From Ruegeria sp. THAF57 (lineage in GTDB: Bacteria > Pseudomonadota > Alphaproteobacteria > Rhodobacterales > Rhodobacteraceae), in assembly GCF_903914075.1 (NCBI RefSeq), contig NZ_CAIWNQ010000006.1, positions 124,001 to 188,000 on the forward strand: 64,000 bases of DNA, read 5' to 3'. Position 1 is the first letter of the stretch; the number at the start of each line of letters is the position of its first letter. Below the pieces are notes generated by a model. It had not been told where the DNA came from. It saw only the letters and a program-made list of their open reading frames with translations, and did not search any database. Shown here piece after piece: positions 1 to 8,697 of the stretch. The translations under genes and the position numbers were made by a program.

Positions 1-587
1 AGAAATGACGGGGTCGCCTGAACGCCATCGCGTTCGGCATTTTCCTGATACCAGGCCACCAGCGTCTGCGCGCGTGTTCCGTCCTGAAGGCAGGCTTCCA
101 ACTGGTCATTGTCGATCCCGGCCAGACGACCGATCTTGCGCAGCTCGTCCACAATTTCAGCCGGGCCACCAGCGCGGGTCCATTCGGACTGGCCGTCATA
201 AATCAGATCAGAAATGGCAAAGAACTTTTCGGGTCCGCCGCAGCGCGCCACCATCGAGGCCCAGAGGCCGTAGCGGTCAAAATACACTTCGCGGTAGATG
301 AACTTGACCTTACCGGTGTCGATAAAGTCCTTCTTAAGTTGCTTGTACGGCCCAGCATGAAAATTTGCACAATGCGGGCAGGTATAGGATGCGTATTCTA
401 TGATCTCGACAGGTGCATCCTCGGCACCAAGTGTCATTTCCACAATGGTCGATGTGTCCAGATCAGCCTCTTGCGCCTCGGCGCTGCTGATCAGCGGATA
501 GGCAGAGTTTGAATTGGACAGCGACAGCCAATAGCCGCCAGCGGCTATGGCGACAGCCGCGCAGATTCCGGTTGCAATACGGCTCAT
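1..587 (-). CDS. DsbA-like periplasmic thiol:disulfide oxidoreductase (3' end outside window)
   Basis: Thioredoxin-fold protein of the DsbA family that would oxidise or reshuffle disulfides in the periplasm. The N terminus has a hydrophobic segment (about residues 5-22) followed by SAEAQE, which fits a signal peptide or anchor. The active site is CPHC inside YTCPHCANFH, and the TPSF cis-proline loop is read just before the window edge, so most of the catalytic domain is present but the C terminus is missing. It starts 14 bases after the stop of dciA on the same strand and is probably co-transcribed with it. The order mutY-dciA-dsbA-like is common in Rhodobacteraceae. The family call is firm; the exact Dsb subtype is not. 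Confidence 0.85.
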   Translation of the reverse strand, partial: MSRIATGICAAVAIAAGGYWLSLSNSNSAYPLISSAEAQEADLDTSTIVEMTLGAEDAPVEIIEYASYTCPHCANFHAGPYKQLKKDFIDTGKVKFIYREVYFDRYGLWASMVARCGGPEKFFAISDLIYDGQSEWTRAGGPAEIVDELRKIGRLAGIDNDQLEACLQDGTRAQTLVAWYQENAERDGVQATPSF

Positions 588-601
588 GTCTGGGCCCTTT
601 C

Positions 602-1108
602 TCAGCGTTTTTGTTTGGTTAATACGTTACGGCCCAGACGTTCAAGGGCTGCGCGCAGATCACCGTCGTGAACATCCCGCGCGGCGCGGTCCGCCTCGGC
701 CGCAATCTCTGGTTCGATCTTGGGTTTTGGCGCTTTCGGCTTGTGGTCGAAACTGACCTGCCCCTCGGCAAATCCGGTCGAAGCTGTCTGCGTGATGCGC
801 ACCCGACTGATGGCGTTATAGCCGTAGACCGCGTTCACTTTACCGCGCAATTGTTCCTTTTGCATTTCCAGCATCGGAGCCTGCGGCCCAGTGGTCAGCA
901 CAGTCAGCGTAGCTCCCATCCCGCCCTTTCCATAGCCAACCTTCACGGGTCGCGCGATCGCGGCCATGTCCTGCCCTACGATTTCGGCCCAATGAGTCAA
1001 AAGGCGCGTTACGGCGAACCCCCGGCTTTCACCGGCGTGCCTGATCTGGTCGTTCAGCAATGTCGCGGTGCGTTTGAACCCGCGGGTCGAAGAACGTCTG
1101 CGCTGCAT
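602..1108 (-). CDS. DciA-like DUF721 protein
   Basis: A 168-residue DUF721 protein, related to DciA, which helps load the replicative helicase DnaB in bacteria lacking DnaC. The N-terminal half (about residues 10-100) carries the DUF721 fold, with the RPVKVGYGKGG and GPQAPMLEMQK stretches; the C-terminal tail is charged and low in complexity. I chose the ATG at 1108 because longer readings run through the divergent mutY start. It is divergent from mutY with about 80 bases between them, and is followed closely by the DsbA-like gene. The role in replication comes from family knowledge. Confidence 0.8.
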   Translation of the reverse strand: MQRRRSSTRGFKRTATLLNDQIRHAGESRGFAVTRLLTHWAEIVGQDMAAIARPVKVGYGKGGMGATLTVLTTGPQAPMLEMQKEQLRGKVNAVYGYNAISRVRITQTASTGFAEGQVSFDHKPKAPKPKIEPEIAAEADRAARDVHDGDLRAALERLGRNVLTKQKR

Positions 1109-1189
1109 CTGGTTTCCAACTCCTGCGCCGCTATTGTAAAGGGCAGGACACTGGGCGCCAGCGAAACCCGACACGGAGATACATAAAAC

Positions 1190-2245
1190 TTGCGTGACTC
1201 TGCCGATTTGAACGTAAGCAAGGAATTGCTGGCTTGGTATGACCGCCATGCGCGGGACATGCCGTGGCGGGTCGGGCCCGCGGACAGGGCTGCGGGGGTG
1301 CAGCCCGATCCCTATCGCGTCTGGCTGTCCGAAGTAATGTTGCAGCAAACCACGGTTGCTGCCGTTCGCGACTATTTCCTGCGCTTCACGACCCGCTGGC
1401 CATCCGTTCAGGCGCTGGCATCAGCGCCCGACGATCAAGTCATGGCAGAGTGGGCCGGGCTGGGCTATTACGCCCGCGCCCGCAACCTGTTGAAATGCGC
1501 GCGCGTGGTGACAGATGATTACGATGGAACGTTCCCCGACACCTATGACGCCCTGCTGAAACTGCCCGGTATTGGCCCATATACGGCTGCCGCAATCTCG
1601 GCGATTGCGTTTGACCGGCCCGAAACTGTGCTCGACGGGAATGTCGAACGCGTCATGTCCCGCCTTTACGATATTCACGATCCCCTGCCGGGTTCAAAAC
1701 CAGTTTTAAAGGAACATGCCGCCGTGTTGACGCCCAACAGCAGACCCGGCGACTATGCGCAGGCGGTGATGGATCTGGGGGCAACAATCTGCACGCCAAA
1801 GTCCCCGGCCTGCGGCATCTGCCCATTGCGCGACCCCTGCCTGGCGCGCAGCGCCGGAACTCAGGCTGATCTGCCACGCAAGACCCCCAAGAAACCAAAA
1901 CCAACGCGATACGGGCATATCTATATTGCTCAGGCCGAGAATGGCGACATGCTGATGGAACGGCGTCCGGACAAGGGCCTGTTGGGTGGCATGTTGGGCT
2001 GGCCGGGCTCGGATTGGACCGACGCGCCTGAGAATTCCCCGCCGTTTCCAGCAGAATGGCAGCAGCTATCGGGCGAGGTGCGTCACACGTTCACCCATTT
2101 CCACCTGATCCTGCAAATTTGGACCACCCAGCTTCCCCAAGGATTGCGTCCCGATAACCTGATTGTCGTGGAAAAACACAGGTTTCAACCCAGCGATCTG
2201 CCGACCGTCATGCGCAAGGCACACGACCTCTGGCGCGCACGGTAA
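1190..2245 (+). CDS. mutY: A/G-specific adenine glycosylase MutY
   Basis: Base-excision repair glycosylase that removes adenine mispaired with 8-oxoguanine. 351 residues, normal length. The sequence shows the catalytic Glu48 in LSEVMLQQT, a helix-hairpin-helix near residues 124-136 (LPGIGPYTA), the catalytic Asp149 in VLDGNVERV, and four iron-sulfur cysteines at 201, 208, 211 and 217 (C-X6-C-X2-C-X5-C). A C-terminal NUDIX-like domain for 8-oxoG recognition follows from about residue 240. The start is a TTG, supported by CGGAG 11 bases upstream; no in-frame ATG lies before the catalytic region. Confidence 0.95.
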   Translation: MRDSADLNVSKELLAWYDRHARDMPWRVGPADRAAGVQPDPYRVWLSEVMLQQTTVAAVRDYFLRFTTRWPSVQALASAPDDQVMAEWAGLGYYARARNLLKCARVVTDDYDGTFPDTYDALLKLPGIGPYTAAAISAIAFDRPETVLDGNVERVMSRLYDIHDPLPGSKPVLKEHAAVLTPNSRPGDYAQAVMDLGATICTPKSPACGICPLRDPCLARSAGTQADLPRKTPKKPKPTRYGHIYIAQAENGDMLMERRPDKGLLGGMLGWPGSDWTDAPENSPPFPAEWQQLSGEVRHTFTHFHLILQIWTTQLPQGLRPDNLIVVEKHRFQPSDLPTVMRKAHDLWRAR

Positions 2246-2304
2246 CCCATTGTGCGGAATACCAGACTAGGACTAATCTTGGCGCAATCGTTCGGAGCCA
2301 CTCG

Positions 2305-3441
2305 ATGATCGCAGCAGAAACCCTCAGCCGTTGGCAATCTGCCCTCCCGTTCTGGGTATCTTTCCTGCTGATCCCGCTGATCTGGATCACCGCATTTGCG
2401 GGCGGATGGTGGGTCTTGCTGGTGCCGCTGTCGACCTGGTGGGCCTTTGCACTATTGGACCGGCTGACGGGGCTTGAGCTGGGGAACGCAGATCCCGACA
2501 CCTCTGACGCAACCTTGCGATGGTATATCCTGTTGACCAAAGCGTGGGTTCCGGCGCAGTTTCTGACTCTCTATGGCCTGATCTGGTACGCATCGCATAC
2601 GGATCACCTGTCATCACTGTCAAAAATCGGCCTGTTCTTTGGCATGGGCGTTCTTTCAGGCACGATCGGCATCAACTACAGCCACGAATTGATGCACCAG
2701 AAGGGCCGATTGGAACGCTGGCTGGGCGACGTCCTTTTGGCGATGGTGCTGTATTCGCATTTCCGGTCCGAACACCTGCTGGTCCATCACCGTTATGTCG
2801 GCACCCCGCGTGACCCCGTGACCGCGCGCTATAACGAGGGGTTTCACCGGTTCTACCCCCGCGTCCTGCGCCAATGCCTGATGTCGGCGTTTCGCGCCGA
2901 AAAGGACAAGCTGGCGCGCAAGAACCGCCCCTGGACCGACCTCGCCAACCCCTTCTGGCGGTATTGGGCATTACAGGGTGGGATGCTGTTGTTGGCATTT
3001 CTGATTGGTGGATGGTCGGGCTTGGCCCTGTTCCTGCTTCAGGCAGGCGTTGCCATCTGGCAGCTCGAGCTGGTTAACTACGTCGAACACTATGGCCTAA
3101 CCCGCAAACACCTGGGTGACGGAAAATACGAACATGTTCTGCCGCGCCATTCGTGGAACGCATCGCAAAAGGCGTCCAACTGGCTGCTGATCAACCTGCA
3201 AAGGCACTCGGATCACCACTACAAACCCAACCGCCGGTTTCCGCTGTTGCAACACCACTCGGAAGACACCGCGCCGCAACTTCCATTTGGCTATCCGGTC
3301 ATGACGGTCGCCGCGATGGTCCCTCCCCTTTGGCGCCGCGTCATGAACCCGCGCGTTCGGGCCTGGCGACGGCAATACTATCCCGAAGTAACGGATTGGG
3401 CGCCCTACAACGCGTCACGAAATCCTTTACCAAAGGCCTGA
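2305..3441 (+). CDS. alkB: Alkane 1-monooxygenase (AlkB family)
   Basis: Integral-membrane non-heme di-iron hydroxylase that oxidises terminal carbons of medium-chain alkanes, or a related hydrophobic substrate. Hydrophobic segments lie near residues 15-50, 85-120, 140-155 and 225-255. The histidine boxes are HELMH (127-131), EHLLVHH (156-162), the NYVEHYGL block (258-265) and LQRHSDHH (298-305). The last two are signatures that separate AlkB from ordinary fatty-acid desaturases. 378 residues, slightly shorter than many AlkB proteins. No rubredoxin or rubredoxin reductase is fused or adjacent, so its electron donor must lie elsewhere. It stands alone between mutY and a convergent cyclase gene. 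Confidence 0.88.
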   Translation: MIAAETLSRWQSALPFWVSFLLIPLIWITAFAGGWWVLLVPLSTWWAFALLDRLTGLELGNADPDTSDATLRWYILLTKAWVPAQFLTLYGLIWYASHTDHLSSLSKIGLFFGMGVLSGTIGINYSHELMHQKGRLERWLGDVLLAMVLYSHFRSEHLLVHHRYVGTPRDPVTARYNEGFHRFYPRVLRQCLMSAFRAEKDKLARKNRPWTDLANPFWRYWALQGGMLLLAFLIGGWSGLALFLLQAGVAIWQLELVNYVEHYGLTRKHLGDGKYEHVLPRHSWNASQKASNWLLINLQRHSDHHYKPNRRFPLLQHHSEDTAPQLPFGYPVMTVAAMVPPLWRRVMNPRVRAWRRQYYPEVTDWAPYNASRNPLPKA

Positions 3442-3443
3442 CC

Positions 3444-3465
3444 GCAGCGCGCATCAGCGCGCTGC
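3444..3465. repeat. Perfect inverted repeat between convergent genes
   Basis: GCAGCGCGC and GCGCGCTGC, nine paired bases around the loop ATCA. It begins just after the alkB stop and lies between convergent genes. There is no T-run on either side, so it is a weak terminator candidate; an mRNA end-stabilising hairpin is equally possible. Confidence 0.4.
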
Positions 3466-3523
3466 CGGGCCCAACGAATTTGTTTGCATCTTTGATGCAC
3501 ATGAATTCGGCGGGAGACCGACC

Positions 3524-4906
3524 CTATAGCACCCAGACGTCCATCGGCTCCTCGACACCGCGTACGGTCTGTTTTTCGTGCTTGGCAAAACCTTCCATCA
3601 CTTCCGGTAGGTTTTGGCCTTCTTGTTGCAATTGCACGTTTATTGCATCACTCAGAACGGCACGCGCGCCGAACTCGCGGGTCAATGCCTCCAGCTTGGC
3701 GGCTACGTTGACCGCATCGCCAATGACGGCGAACTCCAGCCTGTTTGCGCCGATGTCACCCAGAACTACCGATCCATAGTGGACACCAATGCCCACCTGA
3801 ATCTCGGGCTCACCCTGACGTTTTCGTTCGACGTTCCAACGGTCAACCACACGCACCATGTCACGGGCGCAAGCCACAGCGTTCGTAGCGTCCAGCGGGG
3901 TTGGGACCGGAGTTCCAAACGTGGCCATCAACCCGTCGCCCAGATACTTGTCCAACGTCCCATGATGCCGAAAGACTTCGGTCTCCATGCGGGCGTGAAA
4001 ACCGCGCAGAACCTCGATCACCTCATAAGGGTCGCGCCCGGCGGCGTATTTGGTAAATCCGACAATATCAATGAACAGAACCGCGATGTTTTCCTTGCGC
4101 ACCTGCTTAAGAGGCTCGTCATTCTGGCTTAACTGGTCAACGACATTTGGCGAGAAATACCGGGACAGGTTTGCACGCTCACGCTCCAGCCCGGCATTGG
4201 TCAACAGCAGTTGATTGAGACGCCGCATCGAAATGCCAAGCGTTACGGCAACCATCATAAACACGATCACCTGCTGAATCCGTTGCGACGGCATAAAGCT
4301 GTTGGGGTCAAGCAGTTCAGCCACATCCGGGTAACCTGACAAAGCCTGCGCGACACGCTCGCTTATGCCCGGAATCGGGGTCGAGACCCACCACGCAATC
4401 ACCCATCCCACCGTCCACATCAACGCAGTCCACGAACCGATTGCAACAACCGTGCGCCATGAATAGGCCAGCGTACCTGCGGCCAGAATAATGAAGAAAT
4501 ACTGAAAGTTGTCGAACCGGTACTGCATGGCCAATGGCCGCACGTCATCGCTGAACGGGTTGGGCACGATCATGCCCAAGGTCATGATCACAAGGTCCAC
4601 GAAGATCAGCAGAAGTTCGGTGCGCGATTGCCCAACCTGACCAGCCCTGCGGATCAACCAGCCGTTTGCGCAAATCAATAGCAGAATGAAATGATACCAC
4701 ATCACTTCCCAATGCGGGTTCAGGAAGATCAACAATATTCCCGTCAGACCCATGGCGATCCAACGCGCCCTGACCGCCAACTCCAGCCCTTCGCGCTTGT
4801 GCCGTTCTAACGCGGCTTCTGTGTATTTGTTGTCCAGATCGTACTGATCCGGGCGCGTCACAAAAAAACGACTGAACCGAGATTCGTTGGCTGCGGTGTC
4901 CGACAT
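3524..4906 (-). CDS. Membrane-bound class III adenylate/guanylate cyclase
   Basis: A 460-residue nucleotide cyclase. The N-terminal half has roughly five to six hydrophobic helices (about residues 48-230). A short linker, ERERANLSRYFSPNVVDQL, follows, of the type often seen before class III catalytic domains. The catalytic domain (about 270-450) has the metal-binding FIDIVGF and YLGDGLMATFG motifs and the FAVIGDAVNVAAKLE helix. Both metal aspartates are present, so it should be active, with ATP as the likely substrate. The ATG at 4906 is preceded by AAGGAG; a longer reading would add nine residues with no better site. A second, soluble cyclase lies at 8698-10269. Confidence 0.88.
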   Translation of the reverse strand: MSDTAANESRFSRFFVTRPDQYDLDNKYTEAALERHKREGLELAVRARWIAMGLTGILLIFLNPHWEVMWYHFILLLICANGWLIRRAGQVGQSRTELLLIFVDLVIMTLGMIVPNPFSDDVRPLAMQYRFDNFQYFFIILAAGTLAYSWRTVVAIGSWTALMWTVGWVIAWWVSTPIPGISERVAQALSGYPDVAELLDPNSFMPSQRIQQVIVFMMVAVTLGISMRRLNQLLLTNAGLERERANLSRYFSPNVVDQLSQNDEPLKQVRKENIAVLFIDIVGFTKYAAGRDPYEVIEVLRGFHARMETEVFRHHGTLDKYLGDGLMATFGTPVPTPLDATNAVACARDMVRVVDRWNVERKRQGEPEIQVGIGVHYGSVVLGDIGANRLEFAVIGDAVNVAAKLEALTREFGARAVLSDAINVQLQQEGQNLPEVMEGFAKHEKQTVRGVEEPMDVWVL

Positions 4907-4966
4907 GGCTGAGGCTCCTTCGGTGCATTGCACATCCTAGAAGTCTCACATCGAAAGGGGAATGTG

Positions 4967-4998
4967 AAAAACAAAAGACCCCGCCGAGATCGGCGGGG
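4967..4998 (-). terminator. Rho-independent terminator of ccrM
   Basis: Perfect eight-pair GC stem, CCCCGCCG/CGGCGGGG with loop AGAT (4979-4998). On the minus strand it is followed by a T-rich run (TCTTTTGTTTTT). It lies 52 bases past the ccrM stop and before the cyclase start, separating the two leftward genes. Confidence 0.85.
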
Positions 4999-5049
4999 CA
5001 AGGCTTAGTGCCTTGTGTCAGGCCACAGGCACCGGCGGTATTCGTGAAA

Positions 5050-6162
<1,113 letters not shown>

Positions 6163-6208
6163 TCAAGTATCCACGGCGCTTTTGCGCTCATTTGGTTGAG
6201 ACAAGGAT

Positions 6209-6247
6209 GAGTCAAAGACGATTCGCCGTCAATTTCTTTTTTGAATC
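6209..6247 (-). promoter_or_regulatory. GANTC cluster in the ccrM upstream region
   Basis: Three CcrM recognition sites, GAGTC (6209-6213), GATTC (6220-6224) and GAATC (6243-6247), lie within 39 bases upstream of ccrM. A TTGACG hexamer on the minus strand (6232-6227) could serve as a -35 element next to the middle site. Methylation feedback on ccrM is known in Caulobacter; here it is inferred from the sites only. No clear CtrA box was seen. Confidence 0.5.
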
Positions 6248-6260
6248 AGCGACTTACGAT

Positions 6261-6878
6261 TTACTCTTGATACAAGATATTGTGTACAGGTTTAAACGAA
6301 CGTCTATGGTGTGGGGTCACACCAAGATTTTGCAGCGCTTCCCTGTGTTGTTTTGACGGATAACCAGCGTTTGTCTCCCATCCATAGCCGGGATGCTGTT
6401 GCGCCAAATCCACCATCACCTGATCACGCCAGTTTTTGGCAATGATTGATGCGGCTGCAATCGACACCGAATACGCGTCACCTTTGACCACGGCCTGTGA
6501 GGGGATCGTCAGCCCGCGCGGAATCAAGTTCCCATCAATCAAAAGATAATCTGGCGGCGGGTCCAGCGCGGCCACCGCCCGCTCCATCGCAAGGTGCGAG
6601 GCACGCAAGATGTTGTGCTCGTCGATCTCAGCAACACTTGCTTCGGCTATTGCGAACTCAGCCCGCGCGCGTATTTCGACATCCAGACCGGCACGGCGCT
6701 TGGCTGTCAGCTTCTTTGAATCGTTCAGCCCCTCGGGGATGTCATCGGCGTTCAGGATCACCGCCGCAGCAACCACCGGGCCTGCCAACGGGCCACGGCC
6801 AACCTCATCCACGCCTGCGATCCGCTTATAGCCCTGCGCAATGGCGGCCTGTTCCAGTTCGTAATCAGGTTTCGTCAT
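6261..6878 (-). CDS. rnhB: Ribonuclease HII
   Basis: Removes RNA from RNA-DNA hybrids and starts repair of single ribonucleotides in DNA. 205 residues. The family signature GVDEVGRGPLAGPV near residue 21 carries the first catalytic Asp-Glu pair, YLLIDGN supplies the next acidic residue, and SIIAKNWRD follows, as expected for HII. I use the ATG at 6878 (TKPDYELEQ...), with CCAAGG just upstream; an in-frame ATG at 6917 lies against an upstream terminator hairpin and is less likely. It lies upstream of ccrM on the same strand, and the spacing of about 107 bases with regulatory sites suggests separate transcription. Confidence 0.93.
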   Translation of the reverse strand: MTKPDYELEQAAIAQGYKRIAGVDEVGRGPLAGPVVAAAVILNADDIPEGLNDSKKLTAKRRAGLDVEIRARAEFAIAEASVAEIDEHNILRASHLAMERAVAALDPPPDYLLIDGNLIPRGLTIPSQAVVKGDAYSVSIAAASIIAKNWRDQVMVDLAQQHPGYGWETNAGYPSKQHREALQNLGVTPHHRRSFKPVHNILYQE

Positions 6879-6915
6879 GCCTTGGAAAGATCGCGTTTCA
6901 AGACCGACCGCAAGC

Positions 6916-6945
6916 AAAAAGGAGGGGGCAGACTGCGCTGCCCCC
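6916..6945 (-). terminator. Rho-independent terminator of the small secreted-protein gene
   Basis: GGGGGCAG (6924-6931) pairs with CTGCCCCC (6938-6945) around a six-base loop. On the minus strand TCC and a T-run follow. It ends transcription from the gene at 6989-7456 before rnhB. Confidence 0.85.
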
Positions 6946-6988
6946 TTCCCCGCGACGCTTCTATGACGCCGCTCCTGCTCGAACGCGA

Positions 6989-7456
6989 TTACTGGTAAAC
7001 CACGCGGTATCCTTTTTGGCGCAGGCAGGCGGGCTCATAGGCGCGCTTGACCTTTTTGCCGTTCCAGAAACCGACCTTGCACTCTGGCGGCAGGCTTTTG
7101 ACATGCTTGTAATGCTTCTTCAGGCACCCCGGCCCCAGCAGCGGTCGCTTTGCCGAATATCTGTCGAATGTGCGCAGGCATTTTTGCGGCAAGTCGTATT
7201 TAGCAACACGGCCCGGTAGCGGACGTACAGGATAATAAGAGGGGTCGGGCTTGGCCCTGTAGACAGGGGCCCGGTTTCGGCTGGCGCGCTCTTTGTCTTT
7301 CTCTTTGTTGTAATAGTGGACACCAGCGCCGATCAGCGCGATGGCGGCCAACCCTCCGAGTATATCCCTGGCATCTGCGGCCCGCGCCTGAGACACAGAA
7401 ACGCCGGTGATGGCAATTGCCGTGGCCACGATCAGAGCAATGAATTTCCGGTGCAT
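6989..7456 (-). CDS. Small secreted basic protein of unknown function
   Basis: 155 residues. I do not recognise the family. A clear signal peptide (FIALIVATAIAITGVSVSQARA, cleavage near residue 26) is followed by a short hydrophobic glycine-rich stretch (32-47), a lysine/arginine-rich linker, and a domain with four cysteines (93, 111, 126, 144) spaced as if for two disulfides. Tyrosines and lysines are frequent in the second half. The chosen ATG at 7456 places the signal peptide at the N terminus. Its own terminator lies downstream. An exported, disulfide-stabilised envelope protein is the most that can be said. Confidence 0.7.
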   Translation of the reverse strand: MHRKFIALIVATAIAITGVSVSQARAADARDILGGLAAIALIGAGVHYYNKEKDKERASRNRAPVYRAKPDPSYYPVRPLPGRVAKYDLPQKCLRTFDRYSAKRPLLGPGCLKKHYKHVKSLPPECKVGFWNGKKVKRAYEPACLRQKGYRVVYQ

Positions 7457-7633
7457 GGTATTTGTCCTTTTCCAAGTGGTGGGGCGATCCGGCGCGGTGG
7501 CCGTTTTCCTTGCCTCAACACTGGTCGCAGCCCTGAAGGACACGCAATAACGGGCCAGTGTTATCAAATATCAACGCCCCAAAACCCCTTGAGTTATTGA
7601 ATATCGCGCCGAGCCATGCGCAGGATGCAGCCT

Positions 7634-7921
7634 ATGAAACAGATCTTCTCTTCTCTGGCTGTCTGCGCCCTGATATCGGTCGGCTCTGCCGCATCCGCGG
7701 CGGAATGCTATGCCGATTACAAGGCCAAACAGGACAATCCTTTGCGCCTGCACTACGGCGTCATGCAGGTATCCGCCTGCGACAAGGGCAAAGCAAAAAA
7801 AGAGATCTCGCAACGCCTGCGCGGCTCAGGATGGACCTTGCTGAACGTGATGTCGGTGTTTGGGCCGGATGGGTTGGACAAAAGGAAGGCCAATGCCGGA
7901 AAATTCTATCTCCGTTACTGA
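7634..7921 (+). CDS. Small exported protein of unknown function
   Basis: 95 residues with a signal peptide (KQIFSSLAVCALISVGSAASA) and a short mature part with two cysteines (residues 25 and 49) that could form one disulfide. No family recognised. The ATG at 7634 has AGGA eight bases upstream and sits exactly before the signal peptide. Its last 29 bases overlap the start of the membrane winged-helix gene, so the two are probably translated together. It may be an accessory periplasmic partner of that regulator; this is inference from position. Confidence 0.65.
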   Translation: MKQIFSSLAVCALISVGSAASAAECYADYKAKQDNPLRLHYGVMQVSACDKGKAKKEISQRLRGSGWTLLNVMSVFGPDGLDKRKANAGKFYLRY

Positions 7922-8594
7922 GGCGCGGCGATCAGGGACACGGCTGGTCGGCGTCGGCATTGCGGCGATCGTTCTGATTCTGATAACCGCCGCCATTTTC
8001 CTATTCTGGACCTTGCCCGACGCCAACGCCTTCAACGCGCGCGTTGAACGGTTGTTTATCGAAAGTGACCTGACCTCGCAGGCTGAGATCCGCCTGCTGG
8101 AAATCCTCGCGCAATCGGGAACGGCCTTTGCGGATACTCTTTCCAGCTACAGGATGGTCATTTTTGTTCTGTTGGTCTTCGCCAGCACCATGCTGGTCAC
8201 GGCGCTGGTGTTTCTGGTGATGCTCGTGTTGCTGAACCGGCGGATGGCCCAGATCGAAAGGACGGGCATTCAGGTGACCTCGTTGCTGATCAGCCGCGAA
8301 GAAAACACGGTTTATCTGAACAATATGGACTTCAAATTGACACCTGCCGCGATGGAAACGCTGGCGGTTCTGGCCGAGTCCAGACTGGACGACGAAATGC
8401 TGTCCGGCGCCCAGATTGAGGCCGTCATTTCCGGAAAAGACGCCTCTGATTGCGAAGAAGCCGCTGGTGCGACGCGGATCAAGCGGCTGCGCGATGCCCT
8501 GGGCAACCAGATGGTCAGTGAGTTACTGGTCAAGAATATCGCTAAAAAAGGCTATATGCTGTCGATCGACAAAGATGTGATTCAGATGGTCTGA
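7893..8594 (+). CDS. Membrane-anchored OmpR/ToxR-type winged-helix protein
   Basis: 233 residues. Two hydrophobic helices (about 19-41 and 88-114) flank a periplasmic loop of some 45 residues. The cytoplasmic C-terminal part (about 130-227) matches the OmpR/PhoB winged-helix layout: a beta-rich lead-in, LTPAAMETLAVLAE, then ATRIKRLRDALG as recognition helix region and LVKNIAKKGYML as the wing. It would be a membrane-tethered transcription factor with DNA-binding domain after, not before, the membrane segments. A strong AAGGAAGG precedes the ATG at 7893, which overlaps the small exported protein; a cyclase gene follows about 100 bases later. The winged-helix assignment is by pattern, and no DNA target is known. 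Confidence 0.6.
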   Translation: MPENSISVTEARRSGTRLVGVGIAAIVLILITAAIFLFWTLPDANAFNARVERLFIESDLTSQAEIRLLEILAQSGTAFADTLSSYRMVIFVLLVFASTMLVTALVFLVMLVLLNRRMAQIERTGIQVTSLLISREENTVYLNNMDFKLTPAAMETLAVLAESRLDDEMLSGAQIEAVISGKDASDCEEAAGATRIKRLRDALGNQMVSELLVKNIAKKGYMLSIDKDVIQMV

Positions 8595-8697
8595 CCAAAC
8601 GGTTTGTACATTTTAGGCTTGAAAACCGTCATCTCTGCCCCTTGGAAATTCGGGAAAAATGCCCATCATTAGGGAACCCGCGCCTCGGAGGTTGATC

